From the NCBI GenBank assembly GCA_041746135.1, contig JBGTHQ010000041.1, forward strand, positions 1-64,000: a DNA stretch of 64,000 bases. The letters are read 5' to 3'. A program made the translations under genes and the position numbers. Origin of the DNA: Alg239-R122 sp041746135. Lineage in GTDB: Bacteria > Pseudomonadota > Alphaproteobacteria > Sphingomonadales > Sphingomonadaceae. Each line of letters starts with the position of its first letter. Within the stretch, counting starts at the first letter, position 1. The notes beneath the pieces were generated by a model. The model was not told the origin of the DNA, ran no database searches, and was given only the letters and a program-made list of their open reading frames with translations. Shown piece by piece: positions 35,799 through 44,530 of this stretch.

Positions 35799-36851
35799 CT
35801 AGAAAGCGGCTTGAATTGAGAGCAGCCCGCCGCGCTGGGCATCGGAGGTTGCCACCGATCCCAGATCGACATAGGCAATGGTGGCAGTGATATTGCGGGT
35901 AAGCGAATAGGCTGCAAAGATATCGAACCAGTCGTCTTCCCGCGCGATGGAAAGATTGTCCGGTTTGGTGCGATATTCGCCGCCCACGATCAGGCGGCGG
36001 GAAAACTGATAGGCCAGCAGCCCTTCGAATTGAAGCGAATACCCAGTGTTCGCGTCGCCGCCGAATCCGAGCAAGCCGTTCTGGTTCGCTTTGGTATAGC
36101 GCAGTGTCGCGTTGACGAAGACGCTTTGGGCCAGAAACAGCTTTGTGGCGCTGGAATAAAAATCGGTCCCCGCATCGCTGCGTGCACCGACGGCCCGGGT
36201 GACATCGCCATCCTGGTTGCGCTTGTGCTGCACGCCGATTGCTATCTGCGGCAGAAAAGGGTCGCCATATACCACATCGCCGAGCAGTTTGACTTTGGCA
36301 CCGTAAACGTCCTGGTTGAGCGTATAGCCATAACCGAGACCCAGTGCCGCACCGATGCCTTTCGTATCCAGATTCTGTCGCGCGTAGCTGAGCTCGATGC
36401 GGTTATAAAGCCCTATAGCTGCACCATAGGTCATCCAGCCATAATCGGGAAATTCCCCCAATGCGATATGCGCCGACACGCCGATATTGTCGCGCGTGGC
36501 ATTGCCAGCGATTACAGCCGCTGCCGAAATCCCGCCGCCCGACGCGCCGTCGATCGTCGTGACACCATTCGTCAACAAAAGCCGGGTGCGGTTTGCAGGA
36601 CCGGTCTCGTCGCGGGTTTCGCTTCGATCCGGTAAAGCATCGTTTGCAAATGAAGGGACTGCCTCCTGCTCCCATTCGCTTTCCGTTTCAGGACCGACAA
36701 CCTCTGTATCCGATATCGGGCCAGATATGACGATACGATCATCGGTTTCCTGCATTTCACTCGCCTGAGCAGAAAGGCCGCTCGCAAAAGCACTTGCCGC
36801 AACTGCGATAAGGGTCATGCGGGAATATATTATAAAAAAACGAGTAACCAT
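35799..36851 (-). CDS. DUF3034 family outer-membrane-like protein
   Basis: This 350-residue protein has a signal peptide in the first ~30 residues and a polar low-complexity stretch. The DUF3034 signature begins about residue 90: RLLLTNGVTTIDGASGGG, then DNIGVSAHIALGEFPDYG, GLYNRIELSYARQ and repeated alternating strands ending in the aromatic F (LLSIQAAF). This reads as an outer-membrane beta-barrel. It is upstream of the exported haemoglobin and divergent from the cupredoxin and GGDEF/EAL genes. Function is not established. Confidence 0.87.
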   Translation of the reverse strand: MVTRFFIIYSRMTLIAVAASAFASGLSAQASEMQETDDRIVISGPISDTEVVGPETESEWEQEAVPSFANDALPDRSETRDETGPANRTRLLLTNGVTTIDGASGGGISAAAVIAGNATRDNIGVSAHIALGEFPDYGWMTYGAAIGLYNRIELSYARQNLDTKGIGAALGLGYGYTLNQDVYGAKVKLLGDVVYGDPFLPQIAIGVQHKRNQDGDVTRAVGARSDAGTDFYSSATKLFLAQSVFVNATLRYTKANQNGLLGFGGDANTGYSLQFEGLLAYQFSRRLIVGGEYRTKPDNLSIAREDDWFDIFAAYSLTRNITATIAYVDLGSVATSDAQRGGLLSIQAAF

Positions 36852-36970
36852 GCAAAACCGTCTAGACGTTTCGTATAAAAATTCGGTTAAACCCCAAGTG
36901 TGAAATGAAATTTACGCGTCCCAGGCACCGATTTATCCAATTATTAATTTTACGGTATTAAACGGGCGAT

Positions 36971-37597
36971 ATGAAAAAGATAATATTCTGGATATCCGTT
37001 TTTTGTGGCGCAATCGGCACGGGTCTGTTCAGCTTTGCTGGCGCTGCCGCCGACGGAAACCGGCTGTTTTTCGAGGTGAAGGATCAGAATGGCATGCCGG
37101 TGCGCGATGCGGTTGTGATGGTCTATCCCAAAAGCGGCGCTTCGGGCCCGATAGATTTTGCGTGGCCGAACATTATGAATCAAAAAGATATTTCCTTTCA
37201 GCCCGGTACCTTGATCGTGCCGCGAGGCGCCAATGTCAGCTTTCCCAATTACGACCGCGTTCGGCACAGCGTATATAGTTTTTCCAGTGCCGCGCGTTTC
37301 GAACTCAGCCTCTATGGCCGTGACCAGTCGCGTTCCTACCGTTTCGCCAAACCCGGGCCGGTTGCGCTAGGGTGCAATATTCACGACGAAATGAAAGGAT
37401 ATATCCGCGTGGTGGACACGCCCTATGCTGCAAAGGCGAATCATAACGGGCGTCTCTTGATCAAGGACCTGCCTGCCGGCCAAGCCAGCATTAGGATCTG
37501 GCATCCCGGCAACCGCGTACGGGGGGGCGACAGCGGCATGAATGCCTATATTTCTCCCGGCACGAACAGCAAGAATATCAGTCTGAACCTCAGGTAA
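36971..37597 (+). CDS. Periplasmic cupredoxin-like (methylamine-utilisation-type) protein
   Basis: This 208-residue protein has a signal peptide (MKKIIFWISVFCGAIGTGLFSFAGA). A type 1 copper site is readable: His in DRVRHSVYSF, then Cys in GCNIHDEM with the second His and Met. Relatives are often named methylamine utilisation protein, but no mau genes are present. The stop overlaps the start of the GGDEF/EAL gene by one base, so the two are coupled. It probably binds copper and may pass redox information to the membrane protein (inference). Confidence 0.88.
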   Translation: MKKIIFWISVFCGAIGTGLFSFAGAAADGNRLFFEVKDQNGMPVRDAVVMVYPKSGASGPIDFAWPNIMNQKDISFQPGTLIVPRGANVSFPNYDRVRHSVYSFSSAARFELSLYGRDQSRSYRFAKPGPVALGCNIHDEMKGYIRVVDTPYAAKANHNGRLLIKDLPAGQASIRIWHPGNRVRGGDSGMNAYISPGTNSKNISLNLR

Positions 37598-39915
37598 TGC
37601 CCCGCAACTTCTTTCGTTTCGGATCACTGTCGGTCCGCATCGCCACATTATATGCGGTTTTGTTTGCCGCCGCATTTGCAATCTTCATATTCGTCGCGTC
37701 CACCGGTATCGAACAATATGCGGAAACTGTGGTCAAACGTGAGATGCAGGCCAATGCAAAAGCCTTTGACCGGGTGTTGCAATTGCGGTCAGCGCAAATG
37801 TCCGACGCAGCAAGCGTTCTGGCCGCTGATTTCGGTTTTCGTGAAGCCATTGCATTGGGCGACGCGCCCACGATCGAAAGCGCGCTTGTAACCATACGCA
37901 ACCGGCTGGATGCTCCCACCGCCTTTATCATGAATCTGGAGGGCGATGTAATCGGCCTGAAAAGAAGCATAAGCGATCGCGATCTCAATAATTTATGGTC
38001 TGCACTGGATACAGGTCAGAAAACCGGCCTGATGCAGATCGAAGGGCAATATTATGGTGCAGTATCGGCGCCTATCGAAGCACCCGATCTGATCGGATGG
38101 CTGGTCATCGGTAAACCGCTCAATAAGGCATCCATGACGGAATTGTCGCAGCTTTCCGCAATTGACTTCTCCGCAAAAGTTATTGCCGCCGACAAATTGC
38201 CCAAGGCACTGGCACATGGCAATCGTGAGGCTGCTACTCAAGTGCAGAGTACAGAAGAGGGAGAACGCATATTATATCGTATTTCCACGCTTCCGTCACT
38301 GGGCGCGTCGGTTCAGCCCAAACTGGTACTGCGCCACTCTTTGAGCGCCTCACTGGGGGAATATAGTCCGGTATTGTGGCTTTTAATAGGATTAAGCATC
38401 GTTGGAATATTGATAGTCATCATCGTCGGAACCTCTATCGCCCGCAATATTACAAAGCCCCTTCATAAACTTGACAAGGCCGCAAGGCAAATTAGCGCTG
38501 GCGAACGTAGCCGTGTCGATGTCTCGTCCAATGACGAGATAGGTCGTCTTGCGCAGACGTTCAACGAAATGGTGGAAGCCATTACCGAACGTGAAGATGA
38601 AATATCGCATATCGCTCTGCACGATGCGCTGACCGATCTGCCCAATCGCAAATATTATCGCGAAGAGCTGGACCTTGCCCTCAAACGCCGCTCCAAAAAT
38701 GAGCTTATCGCGGTCTATTATATGGATCTCGACAATTTCAAATCGGTCAATGATACCATGGGTCACCCGGTTGGCGATCAGCTGCTGCAACAGGTTGCGA
38801 CCCGGTTGGCCGAATGCCTGGGAGAAATCTTGCTGGCACGGTTGGGCGGCGACGAGTTTGCCATTCTCGTCAGAAACGCTCAAAACGTGGAAAATATCGC
38901 TTCGGTTGCCGAGCGGTTGCAAAAAGCACTGGCCAAGCCATTCGGGATAAACGGAAATTTTCTGACTGCGGAAACAAGCATCGGTATTGCTGTGGCGCCG
39001 CTTGATGGCGAGAGTCCCGATACGCTGATGAAAAATGCCGATCTTGCGCTCTATCGTGCAAAAATGCAGGGCAAAGGCAGCTACCGGTTTTTCGAACAGG
39101 ACATGGATGAGCAGGCGCGTACCCGTAGACAGCTGGAGACCGACCTGAAAGTTGCTATTCAAGAGGGCCAGTTCGAGCTTTACTATCAACCGCTTTTCAA
39201 TATCCAGAAACGCGCCATAAACGGTTTCGAAGCCTTGATCCGGTGGAACCATCCCGAACGCGGACTGGTGCCTCCATTGGATTTTATTCCTCTGGCTGAG
39301 GAGACCGGATTGATTGTACCGATCGGCGAATGGGTGGTGAAAGAAGCCTGCGCACAGGCGGCAGAATGGCCAGAACATATCCGTATCGCCGTCAATGTGT
39401 CGCCGGTACAGTTCCGCAGCAAAGGGCTCAATACGGTAATCCTTCAGGCGCTCGCCCAGTCGGGGCTGGCTCCGGAACGGCTGGAACTGGAAATCACCGA
39501 ATCGCTGCTGATCGAAAATGTAGCGGATACACTTTCGTCGCTGCACAATTTGCGCGCCATGGGCGTTCGTATCTCGCTCGACGATTTCGGCACCGGATAC
39601 AGCTCGCTCAGTTATTTGCGCAATTTTCCTTTCGACAAGATCAAGATTGATCGCAGCTTCGTGGTCGATATCATGTCGAGCAAGGGGTCGAGCGCGATCA
39701 TTCAGGCCATTACGGGATTGGCGACCGCGTTCGGGATGGATACGCTAGCAGAAGGTGTCGAGGAAAGTGAACAGATCGATGTGCTGCTCGCGCATGGATG
39801 CCAGAATATCCAGGGATTTCTGCTCAGCGAGCCGGTACCGATCGGCCAAGTTCCGGGCCTGATTGCGCAATTGTCATCGGACGGACACCTGCATAAGCAT
39901 ACGCGAGTAGCCTGA
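37597..39915 (+). CDS. Membrane GGDEF/EAL protein (c-di-GMP cyclase/phosphodiesterase)
   Basis: This 772-residue protein has one membrane helix near residues 14–36, a periplasmic sensor region (about 37–250), a second helix (VLWLLIGLSIVGILIVIIVG, about 255–275), a HAMP domain (SIARNITKPLHKLDKAARQI) and then GGDEF and EAL domains. GGDEF at residues 417–421 is intact, and EAL at 545–547 with DDFGTGYSSL is intact. It can therefore in principle both make and cleave c-di-GMP. The sensor half resembles a Cache-like fold. It is coupled to the upstream cupredoxin. Confidence 0.93.
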   Translation: MPRNFFRFGSLSVRIATLYAVLFAAAFAIFIFVASTGIEQYAETVVKREMQANAKAFDRVLQLRSAQMSDAASVLAADFGFREAIALGDAPTIESALVTIRNRLDAPTAFIMNLEGDVIGLKRSISDRDLNNLWSALDTGQKTGLMQIEGQYYGAVSAPIEAPDLIGWLVIGKPLNKASMTELSQLSAIDFSAKVIAADKLPKALAHGNREAATQVQSTEEGERILYRISTLPSLGASVQPKLVLRHSLSASLGEYSPVLWLLIGLSIVGILIVIIVGTSIARNITKPLHKLDKAARQISAGERSRVDVSSNDEIGRLAQTFNEMVEAITEREDEISHIALHDALTDLPNRKYYREELDLALKRRSKNELIAVYYMDLDNFKSVNDTMGHPVGDQLLQQVATRLAECLGEILLARLGGDEFAILVRNAQNVENIASVAERLQKALAKPFGINGNFLTAETSIGIAVAPLDGESPDTLMKNADLALYRAKMQGKGSYRFFEQDMDEQARTRRQLETDLKVAIQEGQFELYYQPLFNIQKRAINGFEALIRWNHPERGLVPPLDFIPLAEETGLIVPIGEWVVKEACAQAAEWPEHIRIAVNVSPVQFRSKGLNTVILQALAQSGLAPERLELEITESLLIENVADTLSSLHNLRAMGVRISLDDFGTGYSSLSYLRNFPFDKIKIDRSFVVDIMSSKGSSAIIQAITGLATAFGMDTLAEGVEESEQIDVLLAHGCQNIQGFLLSEPVPIGQVPGLIAQLSSDGHLHKHTRVA

Positions 39916-39956
39916 GCGTAATACCGGACATTGCCGGGCTTATGAAGTGATAATGT

Positions 39957-40031
39957 TGGCTGGGGTGGCAGGGATCGAACCTGCGAATGCCGCTACCAAA
40001 AAGCGGTGCCTTACCACTTGGCCACACCCCA
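39957..40031 (-). tRNA. tRNA-Gln (TTG)
   Basis: A 75-nt cloverleaf is readable on the minus strand. The acceptor is TGGGGTG/CACCCCA with encoded CCA, the anticodon stem is CCGCT/AGCGG with loop TTTTGGT (anticodon TTG), and the T arm contains GGTTCGATCC. It lies between the GGDEF/EAL gene and ilvE. Confidence 0.96.
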
Positions 40032-40108
40032 CCAACAGGCGGGCTATTAACCCAAGCGCAGGCGCGGGGCAAGCCATTGCGGCAGCTTTTTTACAGTATG
40101 CTAAAACG

Positions 40109-41206
40109 CTAAAATAAACGTTTGACCCATCCATGCGAGTCGGGGGCTTTGCCGCGCTGGATATCGACGAGCCTGGCGTGCATTTTCTGTGTGACCTGAC
40201 CATTGCCACCATTGCCGATGGTGAAGTGACCATATGAAGACTTGACCGCCCCCACCGATGTCACCACCGCCGCGGTTCCGCAGGCGAATGTTTCCAGCAA
40301 CGTGCCGCTGGCCGCATCCTCGCGCCATTGCGCCATGGAATATGGCTCTTCCTGAACATCATAGCCGTCTTCGCGTGCGAGCGTGATGATTGAATCGCGG
40401 GTGATGCCGGGCAAAATTGTACCGGTGAGCGGCGGGGTGACAATTTTTCCGCCCTCCATCACGAAAAACAGGTTCATGCCGCCCAGTTCCTCCACCCAGG
40501 TGCGCGTCGCGGCGTCGAGGAACACGACCTGGTCGCAGCCCTGCTGCGCGGCCTGGATCTGTGCGGCCATGCCTGCGGCGTAATTGCCCCCGCATTTGGC
40601 CGCGCCGGTACCGCCGGGAGCGGCGCGGCTATAGTCGTCGCTGGCCCATACGGTAATCGCTTTGGCGCCGCTTTTGAAATAGGCGCCGGCGGGAGAAGCA
40701 ATAACCAGATAGGTATATTTCCGCGCGGGCCGTGCGGCCAGAAACACCTCGCTCGCAAACATGAATGGCCGCAGATACAGCGATGTGCCTTCGCCCGGCG
40801 GCATCCAATCGCGGTCATGTTCGACAAGCGCAGATACCGATTCGACAAACAGCTTTTCGGGCAGTTCGGGCATTGCCATACGCCGCGCCGAATCCTGAAA
40901 TCGCTGCGCGTTCGCATGAGGCCGGAACAACGCCGTGGACCCGTTCTCGAGCTTGTACGCTTTCATACCCTCGAATATTTCCTGCGCATAATGCAGGACC
41001 GAGGTTGCCGGATCCATGGGAATGGGTGCACGTGCCTCAATCCGTGTATCATGCCAGCCGACACCTTCGGTATAATCGATCACCACCATATGGTCGGTAA
41101 AAACCGTACCGAAACCCGGGTCGGCAAGCAATTTGGCGCGCACGTCGCGCGGCACTGGGCTGGTATTGGGCGTAATCCGGAATGCGGGGGTGTCGGTGCC
41201 GTTCAT
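40109..41206 (-). CDS. ilvE: Branched-chain amino-acid aminotransferase
   Basis: This 365-residue PLP enzyme of fold type IV performs the last step of Leu/Ile/Val synthesis. Visible are the AKCGGNYAAGM segment with the Schiff-base Lys, EELGGMNLFFV, TPPLTGTILPGITR and ACGTAAVVTSVG. The length and order are those of the longer (BCAT type II) bacterial enzymes. ATG 41206 (MNGTDTPAF) is chosen; an ATG at 41221 adds five residues. Confidence 0.94.
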   Translation of the reverse strand: MNGTDTPAFRITPNTSPVPRDVRAKLLADPGFGTVFTDHMVVIDYTEGVGWHDTRIEARAPIPMDPATSVLHYAQEIFEGMKAYKLENGSTALFRPHANAQRFQDSARRMAMPELPEKLFVESVSALVEHDRDWMPPGEGTSLYLRPFMFASEVFLAARPARKYTYLVIASPAGAYFKSGAKAITVWASDDYSRAAPGGTGAAKCGGNYAAGMAAQIQAAQQGCDQVVFLDAATRTWVEELGGMNLFFVMEGGKIVTPPLTGTILPGITRDSIITLAREDGYDVQEEPYSMAQWREDAASGTLLETFACGTAAVVTSVGAVKSSYGHFTIGNGGNGQVTQKMHARLVDIQRGKAPDSHGWVKRLF

Positions 41207-41319
41207 GTCATCCTCGTGCATAGGTGATATTGTGTTGATGCCAGGCAATAGCACGCCGCCCCGATTAACATATACCCGTTAAACTTGCGCGGGATTAGCT
41301 ATGCTGGCATTTAAGGTCA

Positions 41320-41865
41320 ATGGTCGACGATAACAGCAGCAGAAACGGAATAGGCAGCAGCTTATCGGCGGCGGCGTCGCCATTGTTCCTGCGCGAGGAC
41401 GAAGTGCGGCGCGGAATCGAGTTGCTGCATTTCGGCTATACCCGGCTGATGCGCACGCTCGATTCGCGGCTGGAAGCGGAAGGATTGGGCAGGGCGCACC
41501 AGCGCACGCTCTATTTCATCGCGCGAAGCCCGAACCTTTCGGTGACGCAGCTGTTGCAGCGACTGGCGATCACCAAGCAGTCTTTGGGGCGGGTGATGAA
41601 AGACTTGGATGCGCGCCGACTTGTCGAAACGCAGCAGGGACGCAGCGACCGGCGACAAAAATTGTTGCGACTGACCGATGCGGGCTATGCGCTGGAGGCC
41701 GAACTGTTCGCCGCATTGCGAGAGAAAATGTCGGCGGCCTACCGGCATGCGGGGCAGGAATCGGTCACGGGCTTCTGGCGTGTGTTGGAAGGTTTGCTGC
41801 CCGAATCTGATCGCGCGATGATCGGCGAAATGGCGGGTGACAGGATTACTCGATCACGACCGTAG
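41320..41865 (+). CDS. MarR-family transcriptional regulator
   Basis: This 181-residue protein contains a winged helix: LGRAHQRTLYFIARSPNLSVTQLLQRLAITKQSLGRVMKDLDARRLVETQQGRSDRRQKLLRLTDAG. The wing with the DRR motif is typical of MarR repressors. The ligand is unknown. It is divergent from ilvE and its 3' end overlaps the convergent amidase by 20 bases. Regulation of a neighbour is possible but not shown. Confidence 0.9.
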   Translation: MVDDNSSRNGIGSSLSAAASPLFLREDEVRRGIELLHFGYTRLMRTLDSRLEAEGLGRAHQRTLYFIARSPNLSVTQLLQRLAITKQSLGRVMKDLDARRLVETQQGRSDRRQKLLRLTDAGYALEAELFAALREKMSAAYRHAGQESVTGFWRVLEGLLPESDRAMIGEMAGDRITRSRP

Positions 41866-43462
41866 CGCGGTAAGTGGGCGCGTGACGCGCCTGACTGGCC
41901 TGCTCGAAAGCATAGCCGGCGCGGATCACGTCGGCATCATTCCATTTCGATCCGATGATGCTCAGACCGACCGGCAACCCTTCGACATATCCCATCGGCA
42001 CGGTGATATGCGGATATCCCGCTACCGCGGGAAGCCTGCTCTGGCTGGGGCCGCCGAAATTGTCGCCATTGACGACGTCGCTGACCCAGGCGGGACCATT
42101 GCTGGGACCGATCAGGAATTTTACGTCATGTTCTCGCAATAACCTGTCGATGCCTTCGGGCCCCGCAAGACGGCGGGCGGTGGCAAGGGCGGTGCGATAT
42201 TCTTCGCTGTCCAGTGCCTGCTGACTTTCGCCCAATTCAAACAGGTCCTGTCCGAACCAGCGCAATTCGGTGGCGGCATTGGCAGTGTTGTACGCGATCA
42301 GGTCCGCCAGCGTGCGGCTTGCAACGGTAGCAGGCGTCGATGCCAGATAGGCGTTCATGTCGGCCTTCAATTCCACCATAAGCACCTTGAACTCGTTATC
42401 TCCCAAAGACTCAAGCCCGGTGCGCGTGTCCTTGATATCGACAAGCACGGCCCCTGCCGCTTCGAGCTGTTTCAACGCTCTGGCAAAAACCGCCTGCACA
42501 TCCGTGTCATCGCCGATCCGGTCGCGCATTACGCCGATGCGGACACCCTGCAGGAAATCGGGCGACAGCCCGGCAGCGAAATCAACCGCAAAATCGCCTG
42601 CATCCGCCGTCGCACCGTCCAGTGGATCGCTGCCCGCCATGGCGGTTAGCATGATGGCGGCATCCTCTACACTGCGCGCCATCGGACCCGCGGTGTCCTG
42701 GCTGTGCGAGATCGGCACGATATGCGTGCGCGACACCATGCCGACGGTAGGCTTGAACCCGACCAGACCGTTGATCGCGGCAGGGCAGGTAATCGATCCA
42801 TCGGTTTCGGTGCCGACAGTGGCCGCCGCGAGGCTGGCCGCAGCTGCCGCACCGCTGCCAGAGGAAGACCCGCAAGCGTTGCGGTCGAGCGCATAGGGAT
42901 TGCGGACCAGTCCGCCGACACTGCTCCATCCGCTGGTCGAATTGTTGCTGCGGATATTGGCCCATTGCGACAGGTTCGTCTTGCCGATAATAATCGCGCC
43001 CGCTTCTTTCAGCCGCGTAACCATCGGCGCATCGCGGTTCGTCACGTTCTGCAACAGTGCGGTTGATCCGGCGGTAGTCGGAACGGGTCCGGCAACTTCG
43101 ATATTGTCCTTCACCATGACCGGTATACCATGCATAGGACCGCGCATTTTACCGGCGACGCGTTCGGCATCGAGTGTTCTGGCCTGCTGCAGGGCATCGG
43201 GCATCAGAGCGATAACGCTGTTCAATCTGGGACCCTTGCGATCGAGTCGTTCGATCCGTTGCAGATAGGCGGTGACCAGCGCTTCGCTGGTGGTCGTACC
43301 GCGTGCCAATGCCTGTTGCAGGTCGGATATCGACATCTCCTCGACATTCGGGACTGTTGCTGGCGCTGTCCTGCTGGATGGGACGGGGGCGGCATGGGCC
43401 GGACCGGTTAGCACGGCCCCTGCCAACAGCATCGCGATCACCCGAAACGAATTTTTCTGCAT
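41846..43462 (-). CDS. Exported amidase (amidase-signature family)
   Basis: This 538-residue protein has a signal peptide (IAMLLAGAVLTGPAHAAP). The Ser–cis-Ser–Lys triad is visible: Lys in VMVKDNIEV, Ser in the GSSSGSGAAAAA stretch and the nucleophile Ser in GTETDGSI. The family hydrolyses amides, and the substrate is unknown. Export suggests it acts on environmental or cell-wall amides. An 18-codon ORF and a strong hairpin lie upstream on the same strand. Confidence 0.92.
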   Translation of the reverse strand: MQKNSFRVIAMLLAGAVLTGPAHAAPVPSSRTAPATVPNVEEMSISDLQQALARGTTTSEALVTAYLQRIERLDRKGPRLNSVIALMPDALQQARTLDAERVAGKMRGPMHGIPVMVKDNIEVAGPVPTTAGSTALLQNVTNRDAPMVTRLKEAGAIIIGKTNLSQWANIRSNNSTSGWSSVGGLVRNPYALDRNACGSSSGSGAAAAASLAAATVGTETDGSITCPAAINGLVGFKPTVGMVSRTHIVPISHSQDTAGPMARSVEDAAIMLTAMAGSDPLDGATADAGDFAVDFAAGLSPDFLQGVRIGVMRDRIGDDTDVQAVFARALKQLEAAGAVLVDIKDTRTGLESLGDNEFKVLMVELKADMNAYLASTPATVASRTLADLIAYNTANAATELRWFGQDLFELGESQQALDSEEYRTALATARRLAGPEGIDRLLREHDVKFLIGPSNGPAWVSDVVNGDNFGGPSQSRLPAVAGYPHITVPMGYVEGLPVGLSIIGSKWNDADVIRAGYAFEQASQARHAPTYRATVVIE

Positions 43463-43560
43463 GTAAAATCCTTATTTGCAAACCATATCTTTGCCATGAT
43501 TCGGGAACGTTGGGAAGACATCCCAACTGCGGCCAAAACAAATGCTGCGAAAATGGAAAG

Positions 43561-43587
43561 AGCCGCCGGGACTGATCCCAGGCGGCT
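43561..43587 (-). terminator. Strong hairpin upstream of the amidase
   Basis: An inverted repeat agccgcc + ggga … tccc + ggcggct has one bulged base and a 4-nt loop. On the minus strand it is followed by a pyrimidine-rich, T-containing stretch (CTCTTTCCATTTT). It would end a short transcript that starts before the 18-codon ORF, or attenuate the amidase gene. Confidence 0.65.
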
Positions 43588-43667
43588 CTCAACATGGTCA
43601 GCGGCCGGAAGTGCCGCCAGTTGGAGTTATCCAAAATGCTAAATTAGCAAACCAGTATTTCGCTAGT

Positions 43668-43724
43668 TTAGCGGACGTCACTCCATACGGACTTGACCGA
43701 CCCCTGTGCTGAACCATGAGACAT
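43668..43724 (-). CDS. 18-residue mini-ORF with perfect Shine–Dalgarno
   Basis: The ORF encodes MSHGSAQGSVKSVWSDVR. It is preceded at a seven-base spacing by AAAGGAGGTGATC, complementary to the full 3' end of 16S rRNA, an unusually strong ribosome-binding site. A near-perfect stem (GCTAAACTAGC / GCTAATTTAGC) begins at its stop, and a terminator hairpin follows about 80 bases later. It could be a leader peptide, a small protein, or a decoy element of a short RNA. No family is recognised. Translation is likely on signal strength alone. Confidence 0.5.
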   Translation of the reverse strand: MSHGSAQGSVKSVWSDVR

Positions 43725-43875
43725 CGGATCACCTCCTTTCGCGTGTTGAAAATAATATGCCGTAACCATCGTTTTGACTCCGGTTGTTGCAATTGGGACT
43801 TTGAATCAAAATGCGGGAGACAACAAGGGTTGTAATTTATTTTTTTGCCGTCAAAATGTCCGGCTTGCACTTTGC

Positions 43876-44424
43876 TTATTTTCGACAATCTTCCACTACG
43901 CGCGTAAATTCCGGATAGATCGGGATGGCGAGCGGCGTGGTTCCGTCAGTTTCGACGATAAACCGTCCGCGGCTGAAGGCGATCTTGTCGAGCATATCGT
44001 CATTCGCCTGTAATTCGGTAGCAAGATAGGGCGGCGTCCCGCCCGCATTTCCCGCCGTATATTGCTTTAACCCTGCCGTGGCACGCAGCGTCATTGTGAC
44101 AGGCGCGCTGCTTTGTCCGGCGCGGGACAGGAAAATACTGCGGCGGCTTGCATCGCAGCGGATCAGGAACCTTGCGCCTTCGCCCGGCGCACCGAATAAA
44201 GCAATCGATCCGCGCTGGTCGTCGCGATATACCCAGTCGCCCGGTGTTATTGGCCAGTCGCGCCAGTCACCGACCGGGCTTGCCGCCTGAACGGTCGGCG
44301 GTGCAGGTTGCGGAGCGGCACGCGGTTCGGGACGTGGCGCGGGTGGTGGCTTGGGTGCGACGCAGGCGGAAATGGCCAGAAGGCTGGCCAGAGCGGCGAA
44401 AACGGGAGCGGAGTTTTTCATCAT
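43876..44424 (-). CDS. Hypothetical lipoprotein
   Basis: This protein of about 182 residues has a lipoprotein signal peptide with lipobox LAISAC, then a Pro/Ala-rich linker (PKPPPAPRPEPRAAPQPAPP). The globular part has Cys-containing FLIRCDASRRSIFLSRAG and a C-terminal FTRVVEDCRK. It resembles sphingomonad lipoproteins of unknown role. ATG 44424 (MMKNSAP) starts the signal peptide; the longer frame to 44484 is not favoured. It is divergent from tlyA. Confidence 0.75.
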   Translation of the reverse strand: MMKNSAPVFAALASLLAISACVAPKPPPAPRPEPRAAPQPAPPTVQAASPVGDWRDWPITPGDWVYRDDQRGSIALFGAPGEGARFLIRCDASRRSIFLSRAGQSSAPVTMTLRATAGLKQYTAGNAGGTPPYLATELQANDDMLDKIAFSRGRFIVETDGTTPLAIPIYPEFTRVVEDCRK

Positions 44425-44530
44425 GGGTACGAGTGTAAATCGCGCCCGGCAAAGCCTCAACCAGAAAGTGAAGTTTCTTGGCATTTAGGCATTGGAAAGA
44501 CGCCTGTTTGCACGCTACGGTTCGTAGGCG

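Noticed and set aside
36971..37597. Methylamine utilisation pathway
   Set aside because: The family name is historical; no mau genes are in the window.
43726..43740. Plus-strand ggatcacctcctttc identical to the 3' end of 16S rRNA
   Set aside because: No other rRNA sequence surrounds it; on the minus strand it is the very strong Shine–Dalgarno of the 18-codon ORF.
43598..43888. 96-codon minus-strand frame overlapping the mini-ORF
   Set aside because: It lacks a ribosome-binding site at its start, spans the hairpins, and has no recognisable composition; the short ORF with the strong SD explains the region better.
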